A stretch of DNA of 64,000 nucleotides from contig OZ223306.1 of NCBI GenBank assembly GCA_965140735.1, positions 4,526,001-4,590,000 of the forward strand, written 5' to 3'. Positions 8,771 to 16,628 of the stretch are shown in pieces. This DNA is from Fusibacter_A sp965140735 (GTDB lineage Bacteria > Bacillota > Clostridia > Peptostreptococcales > Acidaminobacteraceae). The first letter of the stretch is position 1. Every line of letters starts with the position of its first letter. The position numbers and the translations under genes are program-made. The notes under the pieces are model-generated. The model saw only the letters and a program-made list of their open reading frames with translations. It was not told the DNA's origin and searched no databases.

Positions 8771-9105
8771 GGATTTACCGCCATTTCTTTATAAGTATTT
8801 AAAAAGTATTCTAAATTTTGGATTCTTGTTTGAATATCATCTTTAAATTCTTCTAGAGCTTTATAGCCTTCGTTTGTTATGGTGTAAAAACGTTTTGCAA
8901 CACCACTATCTGTATCCTCTGTATAAGAGACTACATAGCCACTGGCTTCTAAAGAATTGAGTGCACGATAGACAGCAGCACTGTCCAGTCTGCAAACGGG
9001 AAGATTTTTTTTGAGTTGTTTGAGTATTTGTAGCCCGTAGTTTGGACCTTTTGAAAGTTCTAAAAGTACAAAAGCTGGGGCGTGTCTGCCAGGTTTTCCT
9101 TTCAT
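8767..9105 (-). CDS. PadR family transcriptional regulator
   Basis: This 112-residue PadR-type winged-helix repressor starts RHAPAFVLLELSKGPNYGLQIL, the usual PadR core, and continues with CRLDSAAVYRALNSLEASGYV and a C-terminal helix for dimerisation. AAAGGAG precedes the ATG. It is first in an operon with two permease halves and presumably senses a compound they move. The promoter just upstream carries two ACATATGT-like palindromes, consistent with autorepression. The family call is firm; ligand and operator are inferred. Confidence 0.88.
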   Translation of the reverse strand: MKGKPGRHAPAFVLLELSKGPNYGLQILKQLKKNLPVCRLDSAAVYRALNSLEASGYVVSYTEDTDSGVAKRFYTITNEGYKALEEFKDDIQTRIQNLEYFLNTYKEMAVNP

Positions 9106-9144
9106 ATGAATGCTCCTTTATAAATTAAAATCATTGTGTAGTTG

Positions 9145-9190
9145 ACATATATGTTAAATACATAATACATATGTTGAAGAATTTTGTCAA
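9145..9190 (-). promoter_or_regulatory. Promoter and probable PadR operator of the permease operon
   Basis: On the minus strand TTGACA (9185-9190) and TATTAT (9162-9167) are separated by 17 bases, a near-ideal sigma-A promoter. Two ACATATATGT/ACATATGT palindromes, at 9145-9154 and 9167-9174, overlap the -10 box and the start region. That is where a repressor would bind. Confidence 0.7.
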
Positions 9191-9394
9191 TATATATTTT
9201 TAGAGTACAAAGCATTGTGGCTGAATATCCCAATGGCGTTGTAGAATAAAGTTAATGGTTTAGTAAATGATGAAAAATTCGATATTATTAATCGAAAAGA
9301 AAAGCTTAACTTAGAGGATATTTAATTACCAAATGTATTTAAAGTTTGATAAAATAAGAGGGACATTTTTTTACAGCAGGAAAGGAGCGACAAT

Positions 9395-10312
9395 ATGATA
9401 GAAAATATAAAGCAGAAGTGGCACCATACGTGGAAGCACAATCTAGGTTTAAAAATATTAATGATTGTGATTATAATTGTGTTAATTGTTGTCATGCAAG
9501 GACTTTCAGATCTCAGGCGGGAAATCAAAGCACTCAATTCCGAGATTGGTTACATAAAAGGCAATATGGTGAGTATCAATAGTAATTTTAATACTCAGTC
9601 CCAGAATTTTTTAAATCAATTATCCGATACACTGGATTCAGAATCGACTCTAATTGCCTCTTATGATGTAACTGCAGAGACCTATAAGACTGAAAAAAAT
9701 CAGTTGCCACTTATGATTAAGATCATCCCAAAGACAGATTATGAAGATTTATCAATTGAAATTAAAGCGATTGGAAAAAAGACATACATTCAAAAAGCAA
9801 CTGCAAGTGAAGGTATTTATACAGCAAAAATGCCAATAGATATTACTGAAGATGATATTAAATTCATGGTAGAGTTTAGGCATAATGGTGAGGTTAACAA
9901 TGAAGCCTTAGATACGTATAGTGATATCATTCAGAACTATTTAATGAGAACAGATGCTGAAGGAGAACTCAGCTTCTCCAAGCAGGGCACTCATTTAACG
10001 ATTTCAGGGGAAGTAGAATCAATTTATGATCCTAAATATACGTACAGTCCTAATAACAGTAGCGACATCCTAACATGTTACCCCGTAAGTGGACAAGTGC
10101 TGATAAAGGTCAATGGTGAAACAGTTAGAAACACAAGTATTGCACTAGAAACTGATTTAAACGATGGTGTATATTCTAATTGTCATATTTATACTAAGGT
10201 TTATGAAGAACTTGAAAATTTTAAAGAGAATGATCGTGTTGAAGTTGAAAGTGAATTAATTGATAATTATGGCAATGTGTACACGCATGTGACAAATATA
10301 TATCCAAATTAA
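9395..10312 (+). CDS. Hypothetical protein with one N-terminal membrane anchor
   Basis: I do not recognise this 305-residue protein. A basic, tryptophan- and histidine-containing N-terminus precedes one strong transmembrane helix (about residues 19-35, LKILMIVIIIVLIVVM). A short coiled-coil stretch (about 38-75) and a long, mostly beta-type soluble region follow, which should lie outside the membrane. It has no catalytic motif that I can name. AAAGGAG precedes the ATG and a strong terminator follows the stop, so it is probably a single-gene unit. The topology is visible; the function is unknown. Confidence 0.75.
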   Translation: MIENIKQKWHHTWKHNLGLKILMIVIIIVLIVVMQGLSDLRREIKALNSEIGYIKGNMVSINSNFNTQSQNFLNQLSDTLDSESTLIASYDVTAETYKTEKNQLPLMIKIIPKTDYEDLSIEIKAIGKKTYIQKATASEGIYTAKMPIDITEDDIKFMVEFRHNGEVNNEALDTYSDIIQNYLMRTDAEGELSFSKQGTHLTISGEVESIYDPKYTYSPNNSSDILTCYPVSGQVLIKVNGETVRNTSIALETDLNDGVYSNCHIYTKVYEELENFKENDRVEVESELIDNYGNVYTHVTNIYPN

Positions 10313-10341
10313 AGTTTTTTTAATTTGAAAATGCAGTTCCC

Positions 10342-10386
10342 AAAAGATTTATTCAAAGTATTTATATTTTGAATAAATCTTTTTTG
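10342..10386. terminator. Terminator after the hypothetical membrane-anchored protein
   Basis: A 15-16 bp stem (AAAAGATTTATTCAAA at 10342-10357 with its complement at 10368-10383) is followed by T residues. Confidence 0.88.
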
Positions 10387-10396
10387 TTTAAGATCA

Positions 10397-10468
10397 TTAG
10401 TTTTCGTCCCGCTTAGAGAAAGGAATGTTTAGCCTGCTCTAAGCGTTTAGACGAGAACGGGTCCGACA
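10397..10468 (+). repeat. Dispersed hairpin repeat, copy 1 (possible structured RNA)
   Basis: The 72-base element begins TTAGTTTTCGTCC and ends GACGAGAACGGGTCCGACA, both shared with the copy at 59133. The outer arms GTTTTCGTC (10400-10408) and GACGAGAAC (10450-10458) can pair with one G-T wobble. An inner stem GCTTAGAG/CTCTAAGC then AGG/CCT closes a 9-base loop AATGTTTAG. Stem bases differ between the copies while pairing is mostly kept. It is not protein coding. It could be an RNA element or a small mobile repeat. Confidence 0.7.
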
Positions 10469-10596
10469 AAATAAGGTCAATGGTTTGAGGCTATCTTTAC
10501 AACGATTTCTGAATGATTGTGATTTAAATTTAGAAATGGGTACTTATTAAGATGTAAGCAATTTATGATAAGGGTGGTGATCTTGTGGAGGATAAA

Positions 10597-10995
10597 TCAA
10601 TAGAAAAAGTTTTGAACGAGATAGTTTTTAAATGCCTGTGCTAGAGGATTTAATGTTTTCTTCTTTCTTGTAATAATATAAAAATTGCGTTCTATATCAT
10701 ATTGATCCTCTATGATTTTAATTTTATTGAGCTTTAAGGCATCTTCAATTGCATGTTCAGAAATCCAACTTAGCCCAAGACCCACTTCCACAGCAGTTAC
10801 TGTAGATTTTGTACTCCCAAGAGCCGCACTTAAATTGATTTGGGAGAGCTCAATGTCATGTTTTTTTAGATATTCGAGAACAGTCTTTCGGGTTCCAGAG
10901 CCTTCTTCTCTTAAAATATGGGGTTTTTTAATCAGTTCTTTTAAAGTAGAAGGCGGATTGCGGTCTTCAATTTGACTTTGCCCAACAAGTTTAAT
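10597..10995 (-). pseudogene. Remnant of a LysR family regulator (effector-binding domain only)
   Basis: The reading frame contains KKPHILREEGSGTRKTVLEYL, STVTAVEVGLGLSWIS and a typical LysR C-terminal end, i.e. most of a LysR effector-binding domain. The N-terminal helix-turn-helix is missing altogether. A further stretch is lost between GQSQIED and PPSTLKEL, where an intact LysR protein has 20 or more extra residues. The frame is fused upstream to pieces of an MFS transporter. It cannot act as a DNA-binding regulator, so I call it a pseudogene, although the frame is open. Confidence 0.75.
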
Positions 10996-11183
10996 GAAAA
11001 ATCTAACTAAAAAAATATGATTGCGAATATAAGAGAGGCCCTCTTTAAGATCGGTAAAAAACCGCATATGATGGAGATGGTGATGTACCACATAATCGCA
11101 TATTGAACGAGTGATGAGCCAAATAGTGAAATGATTTGACTGGATAAAAAAAGAAAAGTTTCTTTTTTCCAATTTTTATACAT
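10996..11183 (-). pseudogene. Remnant of an MFS efflux transporter N-terminus with internal deletions
   Basis: From an ATG at 11183, with TGGAGG upstream, the reverse strand reads MYKNWKKETFLFLSSQ, then ISLFGSSLVQYAIMWYIT and ISIICGFLP, which match the first two membrane segments of MFS drug/macrolide efflux proteins with a small deletion. A second, frame-shifted piece, DLKEGLSYIRNHIFLVRFF, matches the central part of the same family about 150 residues further on. The frame then runs directly into the LysR remnant. Several deletions have therefore fused two former genes. Confidence 0.65.
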
Positions 11184-11309
11184 AAAGCCTCCAGGATGAA
11201 TAGAATTTAGGGCGTATTTTAGAATGTATTATTATAAAGATCATTTATTAATTATTTTATATGGATTATAAAATAAAGTCTATATTTACAATAATAGAGT
11301 AAAAAAAAC

Positions 11310-11338
11310 TTGACTAAATGAAACCGGTTTCCTAAAAT
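11310..11338 (+). promoter_or_regulatory. Promoter with LacI/CcpA-type operator upstream of the amylosucrase-like gene
   Basis: TTGACT (11310-11315) and TAAAAT (11333-11338) are 17 bases apart. The perfect 12-bp palindrome GAAACCGGTTTC (11320-11331) lies in the spacer. The same arrangement recurs at 13225-13253. The sequence fits a LacI-family operator and matches a catabolite-responsive element at all but its last position. Confidence 0.82.
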
Positions 11339-11351
11339 GAAAATAGAATGT

Positions 11352-11360
11352 AAGGAGGTG
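11352..11360 (+). promoter_or_regulatory. Strong ribosome site pointing to a non-ATG (ATC) start
   Basis: AAGGAGGTG is an ideal Shine-Dalgarno match. The only plausible codon at normal distance in the open frame is ATC at 11366 (seven bases after GGAGG). The first conventional start, TTG at 11387, is 28 bases away. Confidence 0.5.
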
Positions 11361-11365
11361 TTTTT

Positions 11366-13207
11366 ATCCAAAAAAAAGAAAAGACTTTGATTTTTGATCA
11401 AAGACTATCGGGCGGCATAGAAGAACTTAAAAGGAAATATGAAATACTCTATCCAGATTGTGAAGAATCATTTGATCGTTTAATACAGATGATGCAGACT
11501 CACTTCATAAAAAGAAAAAGTGAATATATTGAAAAAGATATACAGGAAACAGAGTGGATTGCCTCAGGTGAAACGGTGGGGATGATGCTCTATGTGGATT
11601 TGTTTTCAGGAGATCTTAAGACACTAAAAACTCATTCGAATCACTTTAGTGATTTAGGCATTAGTCTAGTGCATTTGATGCCACTTCTCATGCCAAGAGA
11701 TGGAGAAAATGATGGTGGTTATGCGGTTAAAAACTATCGTGAAATAGACCCTAGAGTCGGTGATATGAAAGATTTTAGGGCGGTAGTATCGGAATTTCAT
11801 CGCAGAGGGATTAAGATTTGCATTGACTATGTGATCAATCACACTGCAAATGATCACGAATGGGCGCTTAAGGCTTTAAAAGGAGAAGAACAGTATCAAA
11901 ATTATTATATTATGTATGATGATGTTGCAGTTCCAAATGCTTTTGAATCTCATCTGGGGGAAGTTTTTCCAACGGTAGCACCAGGCAATTTTACATTTAA
12001 TGAGGTCATTCAAAAGTATGTTATGACGACATTTTATCCTTATCAATGGGATCTTAATTATAAAAATCCTGAAGTATTTCATGAAATGGTGTCAAATCTG
12101 CTCTTTTTAGCTAATATCGGCGTGGATATGATCAGGCTAGATGCGATTCCGTATATTTGGAAAACGTTAGGATCAGATTGTAAAAACTTACCTCAAGTGC
12201 ATGTGATCCTAAGCTTATTCAGAGATATCATCCATATTTGTGCACCTTCTACAGCGCTTTTAGGCGAAGCTATAGTCACCCCTAGTGTGATTGTAAGGTA
12301 TTTTGGAAATGAGGAACGTTTAGAATGCCACTCGCTTTATAATGCGTCCTATATGGTTGAAATATGGAACAGTATCGCCACAAGAGATGCTCGACATTTA
12401 GCGCTTATGCCAAGATACGATTTGCCTGAAAAGAGTGTTTGGATCAACTATGCACGCTGTCATGATGATATCGGTTGGGGGCTTGATGAAGCCAAAATTA
12501 GGCATATGGGATTTGATCCTCAGGCACATAAAAATTTTCTTATTGATTTTTATTTGGGATCTTTAGAGGGGAGTTTTTCAATTGGAGAACTTTATGAGTA
12601 CAATCCAGAAAAGCAAGATGCCCGAAATTCTGGAACACTTGCCAGCTTAGCAGGACTTGAAAAAGCGCTTAAGACTTCTGATCGTTATCAAATGGAACTC
12701 GCTCACAAGCGGATATTGTTGATACATGCTCTGATCTTGTTGAGAAAAGGGATTCCGATGCTCTATGCAGGTGATGAAATGGGACAACTTAACGATTATG
12801 ATTATAGGAGTGATCCAAAAAAGGTGAAGGATTCTAGATGGTTGCATAGAGGCCGTTTTGATTGGTCTAGGACATCGCCGATATTTGATTTGATTAAAGA
12901 GTTGATCTATTTTAGGAAAAAAGTATATGGTGATCAATATATCGTTAGAGAACAACCCCTTTTGCTTGGAAATGAGCATGTGCTTTTGATTCAACAAACC
13001 ATTCAAGGGGCGTCAAATGATTATCTTTTATTTTTTAATATGACGGAAGATCGCCAATGGATCTACACAACGGATTTAAAACGCTATGGTTATCATGGTA
13101 CTTGGACAGAATTATTGCAGGGCAAGCAACTTTACTTTGAAGATGAAAAAATTTTGATTGGACCTTATGAATATTTTATAGCCACAAAATCAGTTGAAAA
13201 TTATTGA
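11366..13207 (+). CDS. GH13 alpha-glucan enzyme, amylosucrase-like (subfamily 4 type)
   Basis: The enzyme belongs to the alpha-amylase superfamily and resembles amylosucrase/sucrose hydrolase, which splits sucrose and transfers or releases glucose. It shows DGENDGGYAVKNYREIDPRVG, the nucleophile Asp in GVDMIRLDAIPYIWK, the acid Glu in ALLGEAIV and the transition-state Asp in YARCHDDIGW, with an N-terminal helical region as in amylosucrases. There is no signal peptide, so it acts in the cytoplasm. It leads the sugar cluster with its own operator-bearing promoter. The start is uncertain: the ribosome site favours ATC at 11366 (protein beginning QKKEKTLIFDQ after Met) over TTG at 11387. Sucrose as the substrate is inferred. 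Confidence 0.82.
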   Translation: MQKKEKTLIFDQRLSGGIEELKRKYEILYPDCEESFDRLIQMMQTHFIKRKSEYIEKDIQETEWIASGETVGMMLYVDLFSGDLKTLKTHSNHFSDLGISLVHLMPLLMPRDGENDGGYAVKNYREIDPRVGDMKDFRAVVSEFHRRGIKICIDYVINHTANDHEWALKALKGEEQYQNYYIMYDDVAVPNAFESHLGEVFPTVAPGNFTFNEVIQKYVMTTFYPYQWDLNYKNPEVFHEMVSNLLFLANIGVDMIRLDAIPYIWKTLGSDCKNLPQVHVILSLFRDIIHICAPSTALLGEAIVTPSVIVRYFGNEERLECHSLYNASYMVEIWNSIATRDARHLALMPRYDLPEKSVWINYARCHDDIGWGLDEAKIRHMGFDPQAHKNFLIDFYLGSLEGSFSIGELYEYNPEKQDARNSGTLASLAGLEKALKTSDRYQMELAHKRILLIHALILLRKGIPMLYAGDEMGQLNDYDYRSDPKKVKDSRWLHRGRFDWSRTSPIFDLIKELIYFRKKVYGDQYIVREQPLLLGNEHVLLIQQTIQGASNDYLLFFNMTEDRQWIYTTDLKRYGYHGTWTELLQGKQLYFEDEKILIGPYEYFIATKSVENY

Positions 13208-13224
13208 AAAAAATAAAAAAAGGC

Positions 13225-13253
13225 TTGTAAATATGAAACCGGTTTCCTATAAT
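13225..13253 (+). promoter_or_regulatory. Promoter with identical operator upstream of the ABC importer operon
   Basis: TTGTAA (13225-13230) and a perfect TATAAT (13248-13253) are 17 bases apart, with GAAACCGGTTTC (13235-13246) at the same place in the spacer as at 11320. The shared core ATGAAACCGGTTTCCT is 16 bases long. The two transcription units are thus probably one regulon; the repressor gene is not in the window. Confidence 0.87.
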
Positions 13254-13369
13254 ATAATTAACAGATTATTCTTTAAATAATTTGGGTATAGGTTTAATGT
13301 TGGTGATATTTATTGATGTATCAATCTAACCAAGTAGTACCATAACAAATTCCTAAAGGGGGAACGAAA

Positions 13370-14623
13370 ATGAAGAAGAGTTTAGCGTTAATGTTAGTAT
13401 TAGTTTTAGTATTATCTATGTTGTCAGGATGTTCTCAATCTTCATCTAAAGAAGAACAAACCGTTGTTATCTACCAAAACAAAGTTGAAATTGGTGAACA
13501 ATTAACAGCTTTTGCAGCAGCTTATACAGAAGAAACTGGTGTGAAAGTGACTGTTAAGACCTCTGGTGGAGATACACCTTATGCTGAGAACTTAAAGGCA
13601 GAGTTCCAGTCTGATCGTCAACCAGATATTTTCGTCATTGAAGGCATGGGTGGATACAATACTTGGAAGTCTAAGCTTGCACCTTTTGAAGGCGATGCAT
13701 GGATTGATTTAACGTCTTTAGCATTTAAGGCAGATGGTAAAGTATATGGTTTTCCTGTAGCAGTAGAAGGCTGGGGAATGGCATATAATAAAGATTTGCT
13801 TGACAAAGCAGGTGTTGATCCAGCGACTTTAACGTCTCAAGAAGGTTACAAAGCTGCGTTTGAAAAAATAGACTCAATGAAAGCTGATCTTGGCATTGAC
13901 TCTGTAGTCGCTATGGCAGCTGGTCCAGATATGAGATGGGTTACAGGGCTTCACAATTTTAATGGATACTTATCTGAAGGTTTACCATACGGAGATACAA
14001 CAGTACTTGATAAATTGCTCAAAGGCGAACCAGATATGGAACGTTTGACAGAGTATGCTGACTGGGTAGAATTATTATTCAATTACTCAGATGAATCTGT
14101 TCTTTTAACAGGAAACTATGATTCGCAAGTAGGTCAATTTGCAACTGGAAAATCAGTATTTATTCATCAAGGGAACTGGATTGATCCTTGGTTAATGGAT
14201 AATGGCGTTTCATTCCCTATGGCATTTGCACCTCATGCAGCAGTTAAAGGCGAATTTAACGGGATCTTTATTGGTGCACCATCGTTCTATGTTATTAATA
14301 GCGATAGCAAAAATCAACAGGCAGCTCGTGATTTCTTAAACTACATGGCTACAAATGAAAAAGGTCATGAGTACATGGTTAACGAAGCTAAGATGGTACC
14401 CGCATTTACAAATGTAAAACTTAAACCATCTACGCCGTTATCTGCAAACGTTTCAGAGTGGCTTGCAAAAGGCACTGCATATACTTGGTTACAAAACGAT
14501 ATGCCTGATGGTTTTGGTATGGGTACAATAGCACCGCTATACGAAAGTTTCGCTAAAGGTGATATTGACAAGCAAGAATTTATTGATCAATTAGCAGGCA
14601 AAATTAAAGAACTTAAGCAATAG
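13370..14623 (+). CDS. ABC sugar transporter substrate-binding lipoprotein
   Basis: The 417-residue receptor binds an oligosaccharide outside the cell and hands it to the permeases encoded next. A lipoprotein signal runs to Cys21 (LSMLSGC), so it is anchored in the membrane outer face. The family features of sugar-binding protein 1 are visible: VVIYQNKVEIGEQLTAFAAAYTEETGVKV, QPDIFVIEGMGGY, FPVAVEGWGMAYNKDLLDKAG and FIHQGNWID. AAAGGGGGAACG precedes the ATG. A hairpin after the stop separates it from the permease genes and may let the receptor be made in excess. The sugar is probably an alpha-glucoside, judged from the neighbouring enzymes. Confidence 0.92.
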   Translation: MKKSLALMLVLVLVLSMLSGCSQSSSKEEQTVVIYQNKVEIGEQLTAFAAAYTEETGVKVTVKTSGGDTPYAENLKAEFQSDRQPDIFVIEGMGGYNTWKSKLAPFEGDAWIDLTSLAFKADGKVYGFPVAVEGWGMAYNKDLLDKAGVDPATLTSQEGYKAAFEKIDSMKADLGIDSVVAMAAGPDMRWVTGLHNFNGYLSEGLPYGDTTVLDKLLKGEPDMERLTEYADWVELLFNYSDESVLLTGNYDSQVGQFATGKSVFIHQGNWIDPWLMDNGVSFPMAFAPHAAVKGEFNGIFIGAPSFYVINSDSKNQQAARDFLNYMATNEKGHEYMVNEAKMVPAFTNVKLKPSTPLSANVSEWLAKGTAYTWLQNDMPDGFGMGTIAPLYESFAKGDIDKQEFIDQLAGKIKELKQ

Positions 14624-14631
14624 GAAAATTT

Positions 14632-14657
14632 AAAAGGGTGTTTAGCGACACCCTTTT
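14632..14657 (+). terminator. Intercistronic stem-loop after the receptor gene
   Basis: The arms AAAAGGGTGT and ACACCCTTTT form a perfect 10-bp stem with loop TTAGCG. No clear T run follows, so it more likely stabilises the upstream mRNA or attenuates reading into the permeases than stops it fully. Confidence 0.6.
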
Positions 14658-14740
14658 ATAGAATTTGTTAATCGGGAATAGACTATATGGGGTGATTAAA
14701 TCATCTGTATGGTATTGATAATAAGTGAGAAGGGGATAAT

Positions 14741-15646
14741 ATGAAGAAACAGAAAAATGACAAATTAGTCTTTTGGTTGTTTCTGGCACCTGCTTTAATT
14801 TCATTTTTAGTGGTGGTTATCATACCGTTCATTATGGGGCTTTATTATTCCATGACGGACTGGACCGCTATTGCAGGAGTGAAACCGACCTGGGTAGGGC
14901 TTGAAAATTATAAAGCAATGTTCTCCGATGTATCCTTTAGATATTCGTTTATGAGAACGTTCCTATTTACGTTACTAAGTGTTATTTCAATCAACGTGGT
15001 TGCACTGACATTTGCATTCTTAGTCACAAGAGAAATTCGATTTAAAAATCTATACCGTGCAGGCTTTTTTATTCCAAATTTAATTGGTGGTCTGGTACTC
15101 GGTTATATTTGGCAGTTTATCTTTAAAAGTGTAGTACCTTCTATAGGATCGCTTTTAGGGATAGAGGCAATAGAAAAATTACTGATTTTAGCAGATCCAA
15201 ACTGGACATTATTTGGTCTAATTTTAGCTTTTACATGGCAATATGCAGGTTACATTATGATGATTTATGTGGCTGCACTTTTAAATGTACCTCAAGAACT
15301 TTTAGAAGCAAGTGAAATTGATGGTGCAAACTTCTGGCAAAAACTTGTGAATATTACGATTCCAATGATCGCTCAAGCATTTACGATTACATCGTTCTTG
15401 ACACTTGTTAATTCTTTTAAACAATTTGATATCATCTTGGCCCTTACAAATGGTGGCCCAACTGCGATGTATCAAGATCAAGTTGTAAACTCGACTGAAC
15501 TTTTAGCACTTAATATTTATAATGTTGCTTTTAAATACAATAACATGGCAGAAGGTCAGGCAAGAGCCATTATATTCTTCCTTGTCCTTTCGATCATTTC
15601 CATAGGACAGGTTTACTATAATAAGAAGAAGGAGGTTGAAATGTAA
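14741..15646 (+). CDS. ABC sugar transporter permease (MalF type)
   Basis: This 301-residue inner-membrane permease has six predicted helices, LFLAPALISFLVVVIIPFIMGLYYSMTDW at the start, and the EAA loop that docks the ATPase (EASEIDGANFWQKLVNITIPM, about residues 190-210). It forms a heterodimer with the product of the next gene, with which it overlaps by one base (TAATG). AGAAGGGG precedes the ATG. No ATPase gene is in the cluster, so a shared MsmK/UgpC-type ATPase encoded elsewhere is expected. Confidence 0.92.
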   Translation: MKKQKNDKLVFWLFLAPALISFLVVVIIPFIMGLYYSMTDWTAIAGVKPTWVGLENYKAMFSDVSFRYSFMRTFLFTLLSVISINVVALTFAFLVTREIRFKNLYRAGFFIPNLIGGLVLGYIWQFIFKSVVPSIGSLLGIEAIEKLLILADPNWTLFGLILAFTWQYAGYIMMIYVAALLNVPQELLEASEIDGANFWQKLVNITIPMIAQAFTITSFLTLVNSFKQFDIILALTNGGPTAMYQDQVVNSTELLALNIYNVAFKYNNMAEGQARAIIFFLVLSIISIGQVYYNKKKEVEM

Positions 15647-16515
15647 TGAAATCAATGAAATCAAAGAAAACAATTACAACCATAATTCTACAGATTATTA
15701 CAATTACGTTTTTCCTCTTAACATTGTTTCCATTTTTTATAGTGGTGATTAACTCAGCAAAAGCATCCCTTGAAATCATCACAGACCCAATTGCATTTCC
15801 GGCACATTGGGGACAAATCTTTACAAATATTAAGACCATTTGGAGCAGTCCAAGTATCAGATATGCTTCAAGTGTTTATGCTTCGGTGATTATTACTGTT
15901 CTATCTTTAATTTCCATAGCTGTATTTTCAGCCATGGCAGCATGGGTTTTAGTGAGAACTAAGACAAAAGTATCTACCTTTGTTTTTCTACTATTTATCT
16001 GTGGTCTCATCATACCTTTTCAAGTGGTTATGTTTCCACTTGTAGCTCTGTTTAGAATTATCAATGAAACAGTTGGTATCAGCATGCTCAGAACCTATCA
16101 TGGGATGATCTTTGCTTATATTGGATTTGGTTCACCACTTGCGGTCTTTATGTTTCATGGGTTTATAAAATCTATCCCTGTGGAACTTGAAGAAGCAGCA
16201 CTTATTGATGGTTGCTCGAAACCACAGATTTTCTTTAGAATTATCATGCCAATTTTAAAACCGATCTTTGTGACGATCTGTATCTTAAATGCCATTTGGA
16301 TCTGGAATGATTTCCTTTTACCATCACTCGTTTTAGGTGTAGGTCAAGAAATTCAAACGATTCCACTTGCAATCAGAGCCTTTGCAGGTTCATTCGTCAA
16401 GAAATGGGATTTAATTATGACAGCGGTACTCATGGCAGCGTTCCCAATTGTCGTAGGTTTTATTGCAGGTCAAAAGCACATCATCAAAGGGATGGTTGCA
16501 GGCTCAATAAAATAG
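15646..16515 (+). CDS. ABC sugar transporter permease (MalG type)
   Basis: The second permease has 289 residues and six predicted helices, with the EAA loop EAALIDGCSKPQIFFRIIMP at about residues 185-205 and the usual C-terminal stretch AGQKHIIKGMVAGSIK. It follows the MalF-type gene with overlapping stop and start codons and is followed by a terminator-like hairpin before the GH65 gene. Together with the lipoprotein it forms a carbohydrate importer of the CUT1 type. The substrate is inferred to be a glucose-containing disaccharide. Confidence 0.92.
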   Translation: MKSMKSKKTITTIILQIITITFFLLTLFPFFIVVINSAKASLEIITDPIAFPAHWGQIFTNIKTIWSSPSIRYASSVYASVIITVLSLISIAVFSAMAAWVLVRTKTKVSTFVFLLFICGLIIPFQVVMFPLVALFRIINETVGISMLRTYHGMIFAYIGFGSPLAVFMFHGFIKSIPVELEEAALIDGCSKPQIFFRIIMPILKPIFVTICILNAIWIWNDFLLPSLVLGVGQEIQTIPLAIRAFAGSFVKKWDLIMTAVLMAAFPIVVGFIAGQKHIIKGMVAGSIK

Positions 16516-16546
16516 AAATGACTTCAATTTTATAGGATTTAAATCA

Positions 16547-16583
16547 ATTAACCATGGCATATATTCGTCATGGTTAATTTTTA
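16547..16583 (+). terminator. Terminator-like hairpin between permease and GH65 genes
   Basis: ATTAACCATG (16547-16556) pairs with CATGGTTAAT (16569-16578), followed by a short T run. It may only partly stop transcription, since the GH65 gene shows no obvious promoter of its own. Confidence 0.65.
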
Positions 16584-16628
16584 ATCGAGAAAAACAGAGG
16601 AATGTACCGCTACGCTTAGGAGGTATAC

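Noticed and set aside
10450..10468. tRNA-like GGGTCCGAC string in the repeat elements
   Set aside because: It vaguely recalls a T-arm, but no cloverleaf, acceptor stem or anticodon arm can be built around it.
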